Origin: Hyalella azteca
Lineage: Eukaryota > Arthropoda > Malacostraca > Amphipoda > Hyalellidae
Assembly: GCF_000764305.2 (NCBI RefSeq)
Contig: NW_025940926.1
Location: forward strand, 234,449 to 298,448
Direction of reading: 5' to 3'
DNA: 64,000 bases
Under the pieces are notes generated by a model, which saw only the letters and a list, made by a program, of their open reading frames with translations, had not been told where the DNA came from and searched no databases. Both the position numbers and the translations under genes were made by a program. This document shows positions 1 to 11,279 of this stretch, piece after piece (within the stretch, counting starts at the first letter, position 1; every line of letters begins with the position of its first letter).

Positions 1-1003
1 GTTCAAATGCCCCTTCTTTTTAGCAAAGGCTCGCCTGATTGCGTGCTCCTACATCAACTCGGCAAATATTGGATCTCAATTTAGGCTCTTCGATGATTGA
101 TGTTGGCTCGAGACTATTAAAAATATTACTGGATCTCCCACTGACCGTAGCCGTAATTTTTTAACCGCGTTGCATTCATTTGTTTGATATTTCTCGTATG
201 ACGTTGTTAAATTAATATGACTAAAATAAACGGTCCGTTGTCATTTTTGTTTAAATTGAGTGGGAACTCACATTGAATAATAAGATTTTTAACGTCCAAA
301 ATTAACCATTAATACTGTTCTAATAAGTTAATGTATTTCACGTGCTGAATTTTTTACTAAATTTTTAATAATTGCTTCAATATATGCCTACTCGTTTTCT
401 GAGTTTACCTTCATTGCGCGTGACGGCTAATATCTCTCGTGAAGCTCCACAATCATTGTCATACGCTTGATTTGCAATTGAATTATCCGTTTCATACATT
501 AAAAAAAACATAGAACTACGTTGTGGCAATGCACAAGTAGAATATGGCAATTCCTAGATCGTTTCCGGGTAAAAGATGAAGGAAGAAACCTTTATCTTAA
601 TACCTTGGCTTAGTTGTAACATGAACCCAACTTTCATCATGTAGAATGGAGAGGAATGTATGAATAACGTCAGATTGCCTGGGGCTGAGCTTTCCATTCA
701 GGAAACAATTAGTTCATCATTGGGAGTTTTGAAGCCTTGCGAGGAGGAAGGCGGTCTTGCGAAAATTGTTGATCTTTCAAAAAGCAAAGGGTTTGTCTGA
801 TGTACCCTTAACAAGTACTGTATATAATGGATATAGAGATAACTGCGATGCTATTGAAGACAAAAAATGGGTTCATTACTGTTTTTAAATATTAATACGT
901 CTTACCTGTCATATATTTTTAATAAAGTTGAATAAATTTATGTTTCCCAGCTAGGTACGAGTTTAACCTGGACTCGACTTGAGCAGACGCCGTCTACTGA
1001 ACT

Positions 1004-1081
1004 GTACAGAGTAAGGAAGTAAGAGTAGAGAAGAGCAAGGGAATAAAATATGTTAACTACTCTTACTTCATACAGAGTAAG
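1004..1081. repeat. Imperfect inverted repeat
   Basis: The 13-bp arm GAAGTAAGAGTAG at 1016-1028 is perfectly complemented at 1057-1069. Next to each arm lies the direct repeat TACAGAGTAAG (1005-1015 and 1071-1081), giving a nested direct/inverted layout. It may be a worn remnant of a small foldback element. Confidence 0.6.
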
Positions 1082-1922
1082 AGTCGGGAAATGACTCGTG
1101 CAGTATGGAGTCGAAACCCTCTAGCCAAGCTGTACTCCAATTAGCACCAGTTCTACTTCTGTAAGATCATAAGTGCCTGAGAATTTTATTGCTCCCATGT
1201 CATATTTTGTAGTAAGATGCGAACGTCCGATTGCTTCCTATTGCTGCATTCATTATTGTTAACGCTCTTCCGATTAGACTTTAGTCTCTGGGAATTCGTT
1301 ATATGTCATTCCAATTAATGAGATAAACAATATTATCTTTTTCGTATACGTATGAATAGTACATGTATGTGTAATAATCTGAAACGGCGCTTGAAGTGAT
1401 TTCTTTATCGCGAGCTAAAGAGTGGAGTTTTATTCTAATAAACTACTATGAAATTGTATCGTGATATATCTGGTGTGACTTGAGTATAAATTAAGTTTAT
1501 TTTAAACTTAGTACTATAGTAAAAATTCAAACCTTTCAATTTACATGCACTTAGCGTTAATTCAATGGTGTTTGTTTGAGGTGTCTTATTCTGATGCATC
1601 CATTCTACCTTTTCAATGTTGGGTAAATGGCCTATATTATTTAGAGTTGGACATTTCATCTGCTCGCGTGATTTTCCTTGGTTGAAAATTCTCTTGTATT
1701 GAATTAACAGCAAGGCGCTGATGGACGAGAAATGTGTTAAGACTGCTAAGTAATTTCGTTATGTCGCGCTGTAGCTGATACAAGATTTCGAATGCTTCTT
1801 ATAAAATGCACACTATTTTCCTGTTTAGAATCGCTTTCAAAATTTGATGATTTTACGTTAATAATATTAGAAAATTTAAATTGAGTATATCATTTTAGTC
1901 AAGTTTCTATTGTAATTTGTTC

Positions 1923-2163
1923 TTAACCCTCTACCACCGTATGTCACTCTCCGGAAACATAACTTTCAACTTCAATTATACGTGAATTATTGAGTCTATC
2001 AATCTAAGGACATTTGTATGCAACAGAGAACATTTTAAAGTTGTCGGACGTGGCGGCAACCATCAGTGCAAGTCATTTTGCGCTCACTAACAACATATCA
2101 TTTTTGGGTAGGCCTGTTTGACAATATTGCTCGGGTTACTCATTTCAGGCGGTAGAGGGTTAA
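1923..2163. mobile_element. piggyBac-like MITE with TTAA target duplication
   Basis: The element is bounded by TTAA at 1923-1926 and 2160-2163. Its ends are inverted: CCCTCTACCACCG from 1927 and, on the other strand, CCCTCTACCGCCT ending at 2159, 11 of 13 identical. TTAA target duplication with CCC-starting ends is characteristic of piggyBac-class elements. The 233-bp interior has no coding capacity, so this is a non-autonomous MITE. A second copy with a damaged left end lies at 3920-4144. Confidence 0.72.
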
Positions 2164-2898
2164 TGGCTTATGAAAAATTATGAAATAAATCCTCGTTTCT
2201 TATATGTCTGCTAAGTCTCTGTTATTTTACCACGAAATTTTTTAATTAAATCCTCTTATTAGTCGGCCATATAAAGCGCCACCTGACTGATCATAAATTT
2301 CTACCCGAGTACAGGGATTCGTTGACTAAGCACGTGAGGGATAATTAAGACACCATCTGTCTAGAGAAATTATCTTGAGACGAGATGGAAACATGAGTTG
2401 TATAAGTGGTATAATGCTAAGACGTCGACCGTTAGGTCGGAGAACTGTAACGAATGTTACATGGCAGCGTGCTAGTTAGTTACTGGGGGCCTTACAAAAG
2501 TTCTCAGCATTTTTATAGAATTATGATTTTCGACCACCGAGCTCTTGTCCTCGTGACACATATGCTGAATAAGCTGTCGACTCAGCGTCTGAGGCAAGCT
2601 CTCGCGGTGACACAGTGGACATCTGTTATATAGTTTTTAAAAAAATTTGACGATATCGAATTTAAAATTTTCTATCAATCAGCGTAACATACGAATTTTT
2701 GATCGATGTACGTGCAATGCTTGAAGGCTCGGTAACGACTATAAAATGTATCATTCGAATTTCATGACATATTCACATAATCGTAGTATTATGTTTTTCA
2801 CACGAAAAACTTCGGTATTGAATAATTATCAAGCATGCATGTTTATGTTCAACTCCTGTTTTGGAATCAATTTCGAAGCAAATTTGGTGGTGTTTAAA
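1938..2898 (+). repeat. Copy A of a ~1-kb duplicated segment
   Basis: This segment matches 3920-4936 almost end to end in the same order and orientation. Shared blocks include the region starting CATAACTTTCAACTT, the GTGGCGGCAACCATCAGTGC block near 2050 and the TTTGGAATCAATTTCGAAGC block near 2860. Identity by eye is roughly 85-90% with small indels. It carries the piggyBac-like MITE at its left and reaches into a decayed Tc1-like transposase at its right. Confidence 0.85.
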
Positions 2899-3186
2899 GA
2901 AACTGGGTTCTGTAGTTGTCCATTGAGGTCTGCGGTAATTTTAACATCCTTGGTTTTTCGATTGTCTCTCACAATTCGATTTAGGTACGAACGCCTCTCT
3001 GAGACAACTTTGACTTTCGGCCACACATGTGCTTTGCTGAGGACATTTTTCATTCTCTTTTAAAAGCAGTCATTACTTTTGAGACAGTACCTCGCGAGAA
3101 ACGTTGAGCATTCGGGAAGTTTCTGTCACACTAGTACCTGCCAAACGGGCACTAACAATTTGGCCTTTCCGAGTCAAAGGTTTGCC
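2829..3186 (-). pseudogene. Broken Tc1-like transposase, N-terminal helix-turn-helix region
   Basis: Read on the minus strand from 3186, the sequence gives GKPLTRKGQIVSARLAGTSV and then TETSRMLNVSR. This is the first helix-turn-helix of the Tc1 family, which normally reads much like RGQIVGARLAG...VSR. The frame is lost near 3090-3096, and a later frame (3053-2829) continues with a stretch resembling the second HTH: RRSYLNRIVRDNRK, then KITADLN and NPVS. At least two frameshifts and a missing start codon show it is dead. The DDE catalytic domain is absent. The terminal repeat at 3330-3374 is in the correct position upstream of this reading direction. Family assignment rests on my recall of the motif, not on a search. 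Confidence 0.75.
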
Positions 3187-3329
3187 AGTTATAGGTTATA
3201 GGTTAGGTTATAGGTTTTAATACAAAAATTTACAAAAAATATCTGCGCAAGGATGAAATATCAATCAGCAGCAACAATAAACAATAAAACATACAAATAT
3301 GTCACGTTTTCATTGTTTATAATGTGTTA

Positions 3330-3376
3330 CGATATCAAAGTGTCGGGTGTTTTCCTTATTTTGTCCAACCCCTGTA
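3330..3376 (-). mobile_element. Tc1-like terminal inverted repeat
   Basis: On the minus strand the sequence starts TACAGGGGTTGGACAAAATA and continues with AGGAAAACACCC. This closely resembles the outer end of insect Tc1-like elements, which insert at TA. The TA is at 3375-3376. It lies about 190 bp upstream of the transposase fragment, as expected for the element's 5' end. I did not find a convincing partner at the other end; a weak look-alike is near 2311. Confidence 0.7.
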
Positions 3377-3854
3377 CATATCATATGCTCTCTATTAATC
3401 GATTTTTGATGAATTTTACTCGTGTTTCTTGACTTCGTTAGTTCGTTTCGTGTCTGTCTGTCATCAAAAATTCAAACCTTAATTTAGAGCAGTTCTAAAC
3501 ATCCTAGTAAGTTGAAATTTGGCATGCATGCTTATGCTGTCTAACAATTCAAGATTCGATCATCAAAAATAATAATTTAAGAAAAATTTTTTTGATAAAA
3601 AAAAATTTTTAAAATAAAAAAAAACACTAAAAATTCACGGTTTGGAATTGAGTTTTTCCTCGAACATCCACACTTGCCAACCCTGGAAATTGATTTGAAT
3701 TGCTAAAATTGCTAACTAAAAAGTAGAAAATAAATGAATATAAAATATTTTTACAAACCACGTTTTTCTGGTTTTTACAAAACTAAAAATAGTGAAATAA
3801 AACAAATAAAAAACTTTAAAAAAACACGTTTTCTTAACGGACAAAAAAGAAAAA

Positions 3855-3918
3855 CATTTACTCTTACATAACATTACATAACATTTTACATAACTTAAAT
3901 GTTATATAAGAGTAAATG
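3855..3918. repeat. 21-bp inverted repeat at the edge of copy B
   Basis: CATTTACTCTTACATAACATT at 3855-3875 is complementary at 20 of 21 positions to 3898-3918, with a 22-bp spacer that itself repeats ACATAACATT. It replaces the left end of the second piggyBac-like MITE copy. Confidence 0.75.
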
Positions 3919-3919
3919 T

Positions 3920-4936
3920 AGTATGCCATTTTTGGGAACACAACTTTCAACTTGAATTATACGTGAACTATTGAGTGTAGCATCCTGAGGACGTTTGTAC
4001 GCAACAGAGAACATTTTAAAGTTGTTGTACGTGGCGGCAACCATCAGTGCAAGTCATTTTGCGCTCACTAGAACGTATCCTTTTTCGGGAAGTAGGCGCG
4101 TGACAATATTGTTCCGGTTCCTCATGTCAGGCGGTAGAGGGTTAATGGCTTCTGAAAAATTGTGAAATAAATCCTCGTTTCTTATATGTCTGGTAACCTT
4201 CTGTTATTTCATCCTGGAATTTTTTAATTAAATCCTATGTAAGGCGGCCATATAAAGCTCCACCTGACTGATTATATATTTCTACCTGAGCACAGGAATT
4301 CGTTGACTAAGTGCGTGGGGATATTTGAACCTCTTCTTTCTATAGAATTTATCTTGATACGGGGTGGATACATGAAAGTTATATTTGAGGTATAAGGCTA
4401 AGACGTCGATCGTTAGGTCAGAGTAACTCTAACGAATGTTACATGGCGGCGTGCTAGTTAGTTACTGAAGTCTTATTGAGGTTCCCAGCCTTTCTATAGA
4501 ATTATGACTTCGCCCACCGGGTTTTTGTCTGAGGCACTCAACGTCTGAGGCAGGCTGTCGGCGAAACAGTGGACACCTGTTATGTAGTTTTTTTTAGTTT
4601 TATAAACACTTTATAGAATATTGAACTGGCTGTCGGCGAAACAGTGGACACCTGTTATGTAGTTTTTTTTAGTTTTATAAACACTTTATAGAATATTGAA
4701 CTTAATATTTTTTATCAATCAGCGTAACGTACGAATTTTTGATTGATGTACGTGCAATGCTTGGAAGGATGGCAACGACTATAAAATGTAAGATTTGAAT
4801 TTCATGACATATTCATATAATCGTAGTATTATGTTTTTTAAACGAAAAACTTCGGTACTGAATAATTATCAAGCGCATGTTTATGTTCAACTCCTGTTTT
4901 GGAATCAATTTCGAAGCAAATTTGGTGGTGTTTAAT
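3920..4936 (+). repeat. Copy B of the ~1-kb duplicated segment
   Basis: This is the partner of 1938-2898. The left terminus of the embedded MITE is lost, but its right end (GGCGGTAGAGGGTTAA, 4130-4145) is retained. Homology stops inside the transposase fragment at about 4936, so copy B lacks the HTH-coding end. It also contains an internal 75-bp tandem duplication absent from copy A, which suggests that change occurred after the two copies separated. Confidence 0.85.
4553..4702 (+). repeat. 75-bp perfect tandem duplication
   Basis: Two units, 4553-4627 and 4628-4702, each begin GGCTGTCGGCGAAACAGTGG and end near ATATTGAACT. They appear essentially identical, so the duplication is recent compared with the ~10-15% divergence of copies A and B. 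Confidence 0.9.
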
Positions 4937-4988
4937 TTAAGTTGTGACTTTTACTGCACTCAATTGATGTAGCTTTTGTTTACACTGG

Positions 4989-5077
4989 TTGAAGATCATC
5001 GGTACAAAAGTACCGGTAGTGTCTTATAAAATACTCGTTGAATACACTACCGGTACTTTTGTACCGATGATCTTCAA
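4989..5077. repeat. Perfect 34-bp inverted repeat (hairpin)
   Basis: The arm at 4989-5022 starts TTGAAGATCATCGGTAC and ends CCGGTAGTGT. It is perfectly complemented by 5044-5077, with a 21-nt spacer. Each arm contains a smaller inverted motif, GGTACAAAAGTACC. A transcript would form an unbroken 34-bp stem. It could be a young foldback MITE or a hairpin RNA precursor; no transposase or known miRNA sequence is recognisable. Confidence 0.9.
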
Positions 5078-7842
5078 AGTCAAACAAAGAATGCATCCTC
5101 GATAAAAGTTCATAAGTATTCGAAGGTCAACGTATATGTCTCCGAAGGCCTAATCCCACAGAAGCTTCGATTCACGCTACTTCTCACCACGCGTGAGAAT
5201 TGGATTTATAGGAGCGTCCCTTCGTAGAAACTAAAGCGAAAAAAGAGTAGTGAAATGTGCTATCTTGAACTAATAAGGATAACTGAAAGTAATTCTAGTA
5301 TACCTGTAAAAGACGCTAGATATTAGGAGCCTTTTATTCGGCCGGTGATCGCCCGTCCCATATTCTTGCATGTCTTGTTAGGAAACATGCTTCTCACAGA
5401 TCGCTGGCGGTGATGCCTTAGCCACAGGTAATCATTTGGTGCACGTCGGAATTGCAATTACGTTCAGTAGATCATCGCTACCGAGACTTATCAAAAGGAA
5501 AGGCAAGCTTGTTGCCGTCCCCTTCATGAGCGTCCTTTTGCTTTACGATCGCAACTGACACCGCATTTGCATACCGCGCTATAGGATCCTCGGACGTCTA
5601 AATAATGGCTTGAAATACTAAAGGAAACACGCATCGAAGTGGATCGTCGGCCTCAACGCACAACAGCTTGTGGGGTTTCGATTATCAGTTTATGCATTCT
5701 TCTACGCACATGTGTAATAGCCGTAAGATGTCACACTAAAATACTCAGTACGAACTCATGCAGACTCGTTAAATATTTCTAAATATCGATGTATGAAACT
5801 GTGTTTCACCGCGTGCTTTGCTGTGCACGCTGTGTGCTGCCGTGTACCAAATTACTGAGTATATGTTGTACATGGCAGTACGTATTGTACGGCTCACGTA
5901 GCTCATATAAATGATCGTACATTAAATTCCGTACTGCGTGCTCAGCGTTGTAGCATTTGAACACTTATTGGTTGGCTTGAAATTGAACAGAACGGAGACC
6001 TGAACACTCCAATAATAAAGATTGAAATTAGCTTTTCAATCCTAAGCGAGTTATTGTTGACTGTAAATGTGCTTAGTGTATTTTCTGCTGAGAATTGGCA
6101 CTTATGCTGATGGAATGTATTTAAAAAAATACATACAAGTTTCATGCACTTTTTTAGATGGCATGTATTTTCAGACATTAATGGAGGTGAATTTTCAATT
6201 TCTTCTCTTCCTATTTCCATTGTTGACCGTGCTTCGTACTCGCCTGAAATGCAACTAGCAAGATTGCCGATGTAATTCATTGGACAAAAATAAGCTATAT
6301 TTCGCATTATGCTAAAGTTTTGTTATCATTAGCAATCATGTCACCATTGCCAAGGCGAGGAAATATTACTTATGCACTCAAATTAACTCTAAAATTAGTG
6401 TAACAAATAGTGAATTGATTTTTCTTAACTGCGGCTGCGTGATGCTTTTTCTTGCAGTTTAAAAAAGCCCTTGAGCTCAGTTTCAAATTTCATGTTTAAT
6501 CAATGTCAGTTCAATAGATTTATGCTGTCCAGTAAATTGTTGCACGACATATGTTAAATTGTTTAAGCAATCGCTTGTGAAGGGATGCTTGATACACATT
6601 AATTATCGGATAACTATCACAACACTAGTGAAGATTTTCGCACTATATGAATGGTAATTCTCAGCAATCATTACCCGCTCATGTAAAGCAGCTAGCGGAG
6701 GAACGGTAATTTTCTGTCTAATGACAACACGGTCAATTATTTTCAATAAATTAAGTCACTGAATTCATCGATCTTGGCGCCGTGTACGAATATTACGCCT
6801 ACACATATTAATAGTCAATAATTCCATGTCATCAGTTTGAATTAAGCGCTCTCGCTGTAAGCTATTAGACTGCAAGCAATAACCCCCCGTGTTCATTATT
6901 CTATTGTTCCGTCACTACTTGGATGACGAATATGATTGTTGAGCTGGACGATGAACTTTTTACTGTTGCTCAATTTCAGCTTTCATTGCTGAATTGTTGC
7001 CTCGAATTTCAATGTATTTTGTTTTAATTTAAACCTGAATTTCCGGCATTTATGGTTCACTGATGATTTCAAACGTAATTTGAAGCGATGTAACCTTCGT
7101 ATTTCCAGGCTGTGATATGATCACAGCAACGCCTGTGACTTGACATGGACGCTTGGCCAATAATTTTATAAATGGTAAAGCAATGAGTCTGTAAATTTTT
7201 TAGTCTACTTCACAATTCTTTGCTGTAAGGATGGCCAGAATGTCATTTTGGTTCCCGAGTTAATAAAATAAGTAATTTCGTTGAACCTTAGTTGATGCCT
7301 GTCTGTACCATCCGTAACGATCACGCGTTGTGTCGTTTCGTTCGTAATTGCGTGCTAGTAATGGTTTTTATACTAATTAATGCATTGTAAAGTGTGAGCA
7401 ATCATTGCACGAAATTTTGCTGGGCATAAAATTGTGAAATCATTGAAAAAAATAAATTGAAAACAATCCACTACGTTTTTAACGCTATTGACAGGGCGTA
7501 CTTCTCACTTTGTGCAATTAATCGGCTTGGAAGTAGAGTCATATTTTCTTCTGTTATTTGATTATTTTTCGCAACTTATCACATGATTTTTGGCGTTTTT
7601 CAAGTTATATGTGTATGTGAAAATTTAATTGTGTTGACTAGAATTGTGTTGAAATCTGAATTATAATTCAAAGATTGTTTCTGAGAATCCTTCAATCAAT
7701 ATCCTAAATTAAATCGCAAAAATAATTATTTCTATGGTATTAATTATGTTGGAATGTATGCGAGGAAGTATTGCGTTCAAGCGCAGTGTTTTATTCATTT
7801 GCGAATTGGTGCACACTTGAGCGCGCGCAGTGATCATCGTAT

Positions 7843-8052
7843 ACTGTTAGAAAAATGACCGTTAACGGTATTACCGGCATTTCAGTGGCCGGTCGGCACG
7901 TGAAAAGAAACACCGCTTCACCGTTTTTATTCCAATTTAACTCCAAAAATCCGTAAAACATCTTATAAAAACGGCGAAACAGTTTATTTTCACGGGGCGA
8001 CCGGCCACTAGGATGCCGGTGGGTCCGTTTTCTCACCGTTTTTTCTAACAGT
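7843..8052. mobile_element. 210-bp MITE with long imperfect terminal inverted repeats
   Basis: The ends are ACTGTTAGAAAAA at 7843 and its complement ending at 8052. Inward, both arms carry ACCGGC, then AGTGGCCGGTCG and CGTGAAAA in the same order when read from the outside, so the inverted similarity extends about 75 bp or more. The arms even share the inner motif CTCCAAAAATCCGTAAAA/CCGTTTTTAT region. The interior has no transposase. No clear target duplication remains. The 81-residue open frame on the minus strand over this element is a by-product of the repeat. Confidence 0.8.
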
Positions 8053-11000
8053 GATATAGATCCTTTTAAATCCTATGAAAAAGTCGGCGTGGTTTGCGGG
8101 ACGAATGAACGAGCTGCCTGATTTAGTAAAAGAACAAATGCGCGAGGACTCATGAGTGGGATTGTTGAGGAAAGGACCGACTTAATTGCGGGGAGCTGAA
8201 AATTATTGCACAAGTCAACGCGATGTCTATCCCGTCATTTGTTCCTCGAGTCTTCGAGTGTTATTTTCACCGAATAAAACATTCACTTGTTCTGCTTGGG
8301 AGGCATTCCTCATAAGAGTTCTATACTTTAGCCGTGCTTTTTCTTCTATTTTACCAGAATGACCGTTGGTCGGCCGTCCCAAAATGAACACAGTATTCAA
8401 ATCTACTCAGCATAACACGGATTTCCTTTCAAAGAATTCTTTTGTCCGTTTCCTAACAAAGAAAATTCTACCATTTGATGAAAAAAAAACTGAATTTTAA
8501 TTCAGAGAGAAATCTTTTCTATCTGCGGAGTTCGTTAACCTTCGTACACATGATGGAATTAGCTCAATTATTACAACACTTCTCTTTAACTTCACTTCTT
8601 GTTGTCTGTCTGCTACAAATCTTTTAATCGATGTTTAACACGTACACTTCTACCTTTCCAATCGAGCTGAAATTTTGCACACTTGCTTAAGGTTGGAGAC
8701 AATGCATGATTAAATTGACAGAATAAACATTTTTGCAATTTTTTTTACTTTTAAAAATAAAATTTAAAAATTATTTCTTTAATATTTGATAATAAAATTA
8801 GAAACTCATTGTACATGTGTAACATCGGAGACACTGGGTTCTTTAGAAGTGTTGTCTTTAAAAAGAAATTTTTAAACGCATATTATTCAAGTTGATCTCT
8901 GCTGTGTGCTAAAGTGCTGACCATTAAGTGCGCACTATTTGAGGAAGACATAAATATTTGGTTTACGCGTTATTTGTACTCTGAAACTAAACTCGTTTAG
9001 TATTAGAACGTTTTGGCATGAACCATAGCACGCATGTTACCGTTTCTGGCAGAAATGTCGAATATTTTTTTCCAGTTCGAGCCCGGGATTGGTTATGCTG
9101 AAAATATCTCGAACGGAATGACGATTAGTTTTTTAAATTGTAATGTCCCATCCGCCCGCTCCATGATGACAATAGAAAGCGCAGCGAATCTCTAATTCGA
9201 CACAACTGTTCACATCGACAGTTTCATCAAGTATACGGTACTCTCTTTCGTCTCCTAATTATGAGATGAGGATTAAATTAGCATTTCATGCGTTTTTTTT
9301 GCATCAACCGTGTTTTTTGGCTCTTAATTAATTAGTTGGATTAATTTTTTAGCTCTTAATTTCTTTACAAATTGCGTAGCATTTCCAATTTAATTTCTTG
9401 TTTTAAATTAGTGCAGTAAAGTAGTATAATAATTTATTAACTTCGGCTAGTCGTGGTTGTCAGTGGGCATCTTTCTTTTAGAAATTCATGCTTACTTAAG
9501 ATGTAATTTGCATTCAAGTCTCGGCAGTTAATTAATTTCGGCCTCTAGAGTGCCTGCAGCTATTATCAACTTTTCAGCGAAGTGCTGTAATTTTCGTCTA
9601 AAGAATTCTCATTAGTTGCGAATTGGCCGTGATGGCCATGCCCAGAATACCTCAAATAGTTTTGCAAGCTTGTATATTCGCTATTAATTTATGCGATTAA
9701 CTTATTTGACTCCGCACGCCGTATCCTGGAATGAAGAGAGCAGGTTACTAGGTTACCTTTATGAACAATGAGTATTTTTCAGACCTGGGCCTATGCTTTC
9801 AAAAATAAGTTAAGAGATCATAAGTTCATCTGCCAATTATTGACAGCCTTTCAAGCAAAATCCACCAATCATAGACAAGAAATTAGAGCTTAAGTACTTA
9901 AGTTCACGTAGCGAGTTTTGAAAGTATGGCCTCCGATCAGTAAAAGTTGGTTACGTGGTGTCTCTATTTGGAAGTTGACGATTAAAATGCTTGAGTCAAT
10001 AGTAGAATACGATGAATTCGATAAAGAATCTTGCATCTGAATTTTTATTCTCTGGAAATGACGTTACATTTTTTGAAAGAGACTCGTTTAATCCTTTTTT
10101 TTTTGAGACCCATGTTTGTTATCTTGCGCCCCCGAGCACCGGTACTTGCTTAACTATTCTTGATTATAAGATAGCCAGACTCAAACTATCGCATATTGAT
10201 TGACACGTGCGATGCGGTAAAAAGAATTGAGTATCCCAGTCTTTATTTGTTTGCCCTGTGTTCTATTTTTTTTTGTAAATGCGTAGTTTCTTAATTCCTT
10301 TTCTTGTGTATATTTACCCATCATAAAACGATATTTTACCAAGAAGTCGATTATTGCGTTTGTTTCTCCATCATCAATTCGCCACTGTATTTCCTTTTCA
10401 CTTTATATTTTTGGATCCCCCTGTCGATGTAGCGGCGACTCACGTGCCCTAGTCAGTATACGTTGATTATTTTTCCCATCTATTCTTCATTAAACAGTAG
10501 TTTATCTCAGTGTATCATGTCGCATTGCGTCTCCAATCCCAAAGGAACTGAGGAAACGCGCGTCCCTCTTTCCTTCGATCGCCCTCGTGCTGATGGAGAT
10601 CGTTAGGACAAATGCTAACTTCTTGATGACACTCATGAATGTGAGATCTCCGTGCCTCTTGTTACATTGATGGCTCACTCCTGTATATATCGAGCGCTCT
10701 GTGATCGAGTCTGCTCGCAGGCTTGACGAAAGGCCCGCCGAGACTTGACGCTTGGACGATGTCGCTTATTCGTGCGCACTCCTGTGGGAAATATCGGTAG
10801 GTTGTTCTTGTTATTCTCCGAGGAAACAAAGCAAGAGCCTTATGATGAGACCCAAAATAAGGCACTTAGGAGTACGATAAAAATTAAATGATAATGGCCC
10901 GAAAAGGCGCTAAGTTCTAAACATGCATGGTTTATTTAAAGGTTTCGCAGGTTGTAATATAAATGGTTCGGCAGATGTCACTGCCGATGCATACATTGCA

Positions 11001-11235
11001 GCCTAGCAACGTAATTTTGCCCAGCATCAGCGAGGCTCCCTGTGACCCAGCCGCATCAACTTGATAGTTCCGGATCGTTTTGAATTCTGTAAAATCGTTC
11101 CTGCTGATTGGTTCTCGTTGCGTCTTTCTACTCTGCATAGAATGGTATTTTTTCACGCGGAAGGATAAAAAACTACATTTTTCTATCGTTTTCTGGTCTG
11201 CATAGAAATGTATTATTTGTTTTCTCATAAAACAC

Positions 11236-11279
11236 AATACTAATAATACGTATCAATAATACTAATAATACGTAATGAA
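11236..11279 (+). repeat. 22-bp tandem duplication
   Basis: Two units share ACTAATAATACGTA, beginning at 11239 and 11261. The sequence is AT-rich and of no evident function. Confidence 0.7.

Noticed and set aside
3187..3220. TTATAGGT/TTAGGT repeats considered as telomeric-type insect repeat
   Set aside because: Only a few irregular units, not a TTAGG array.
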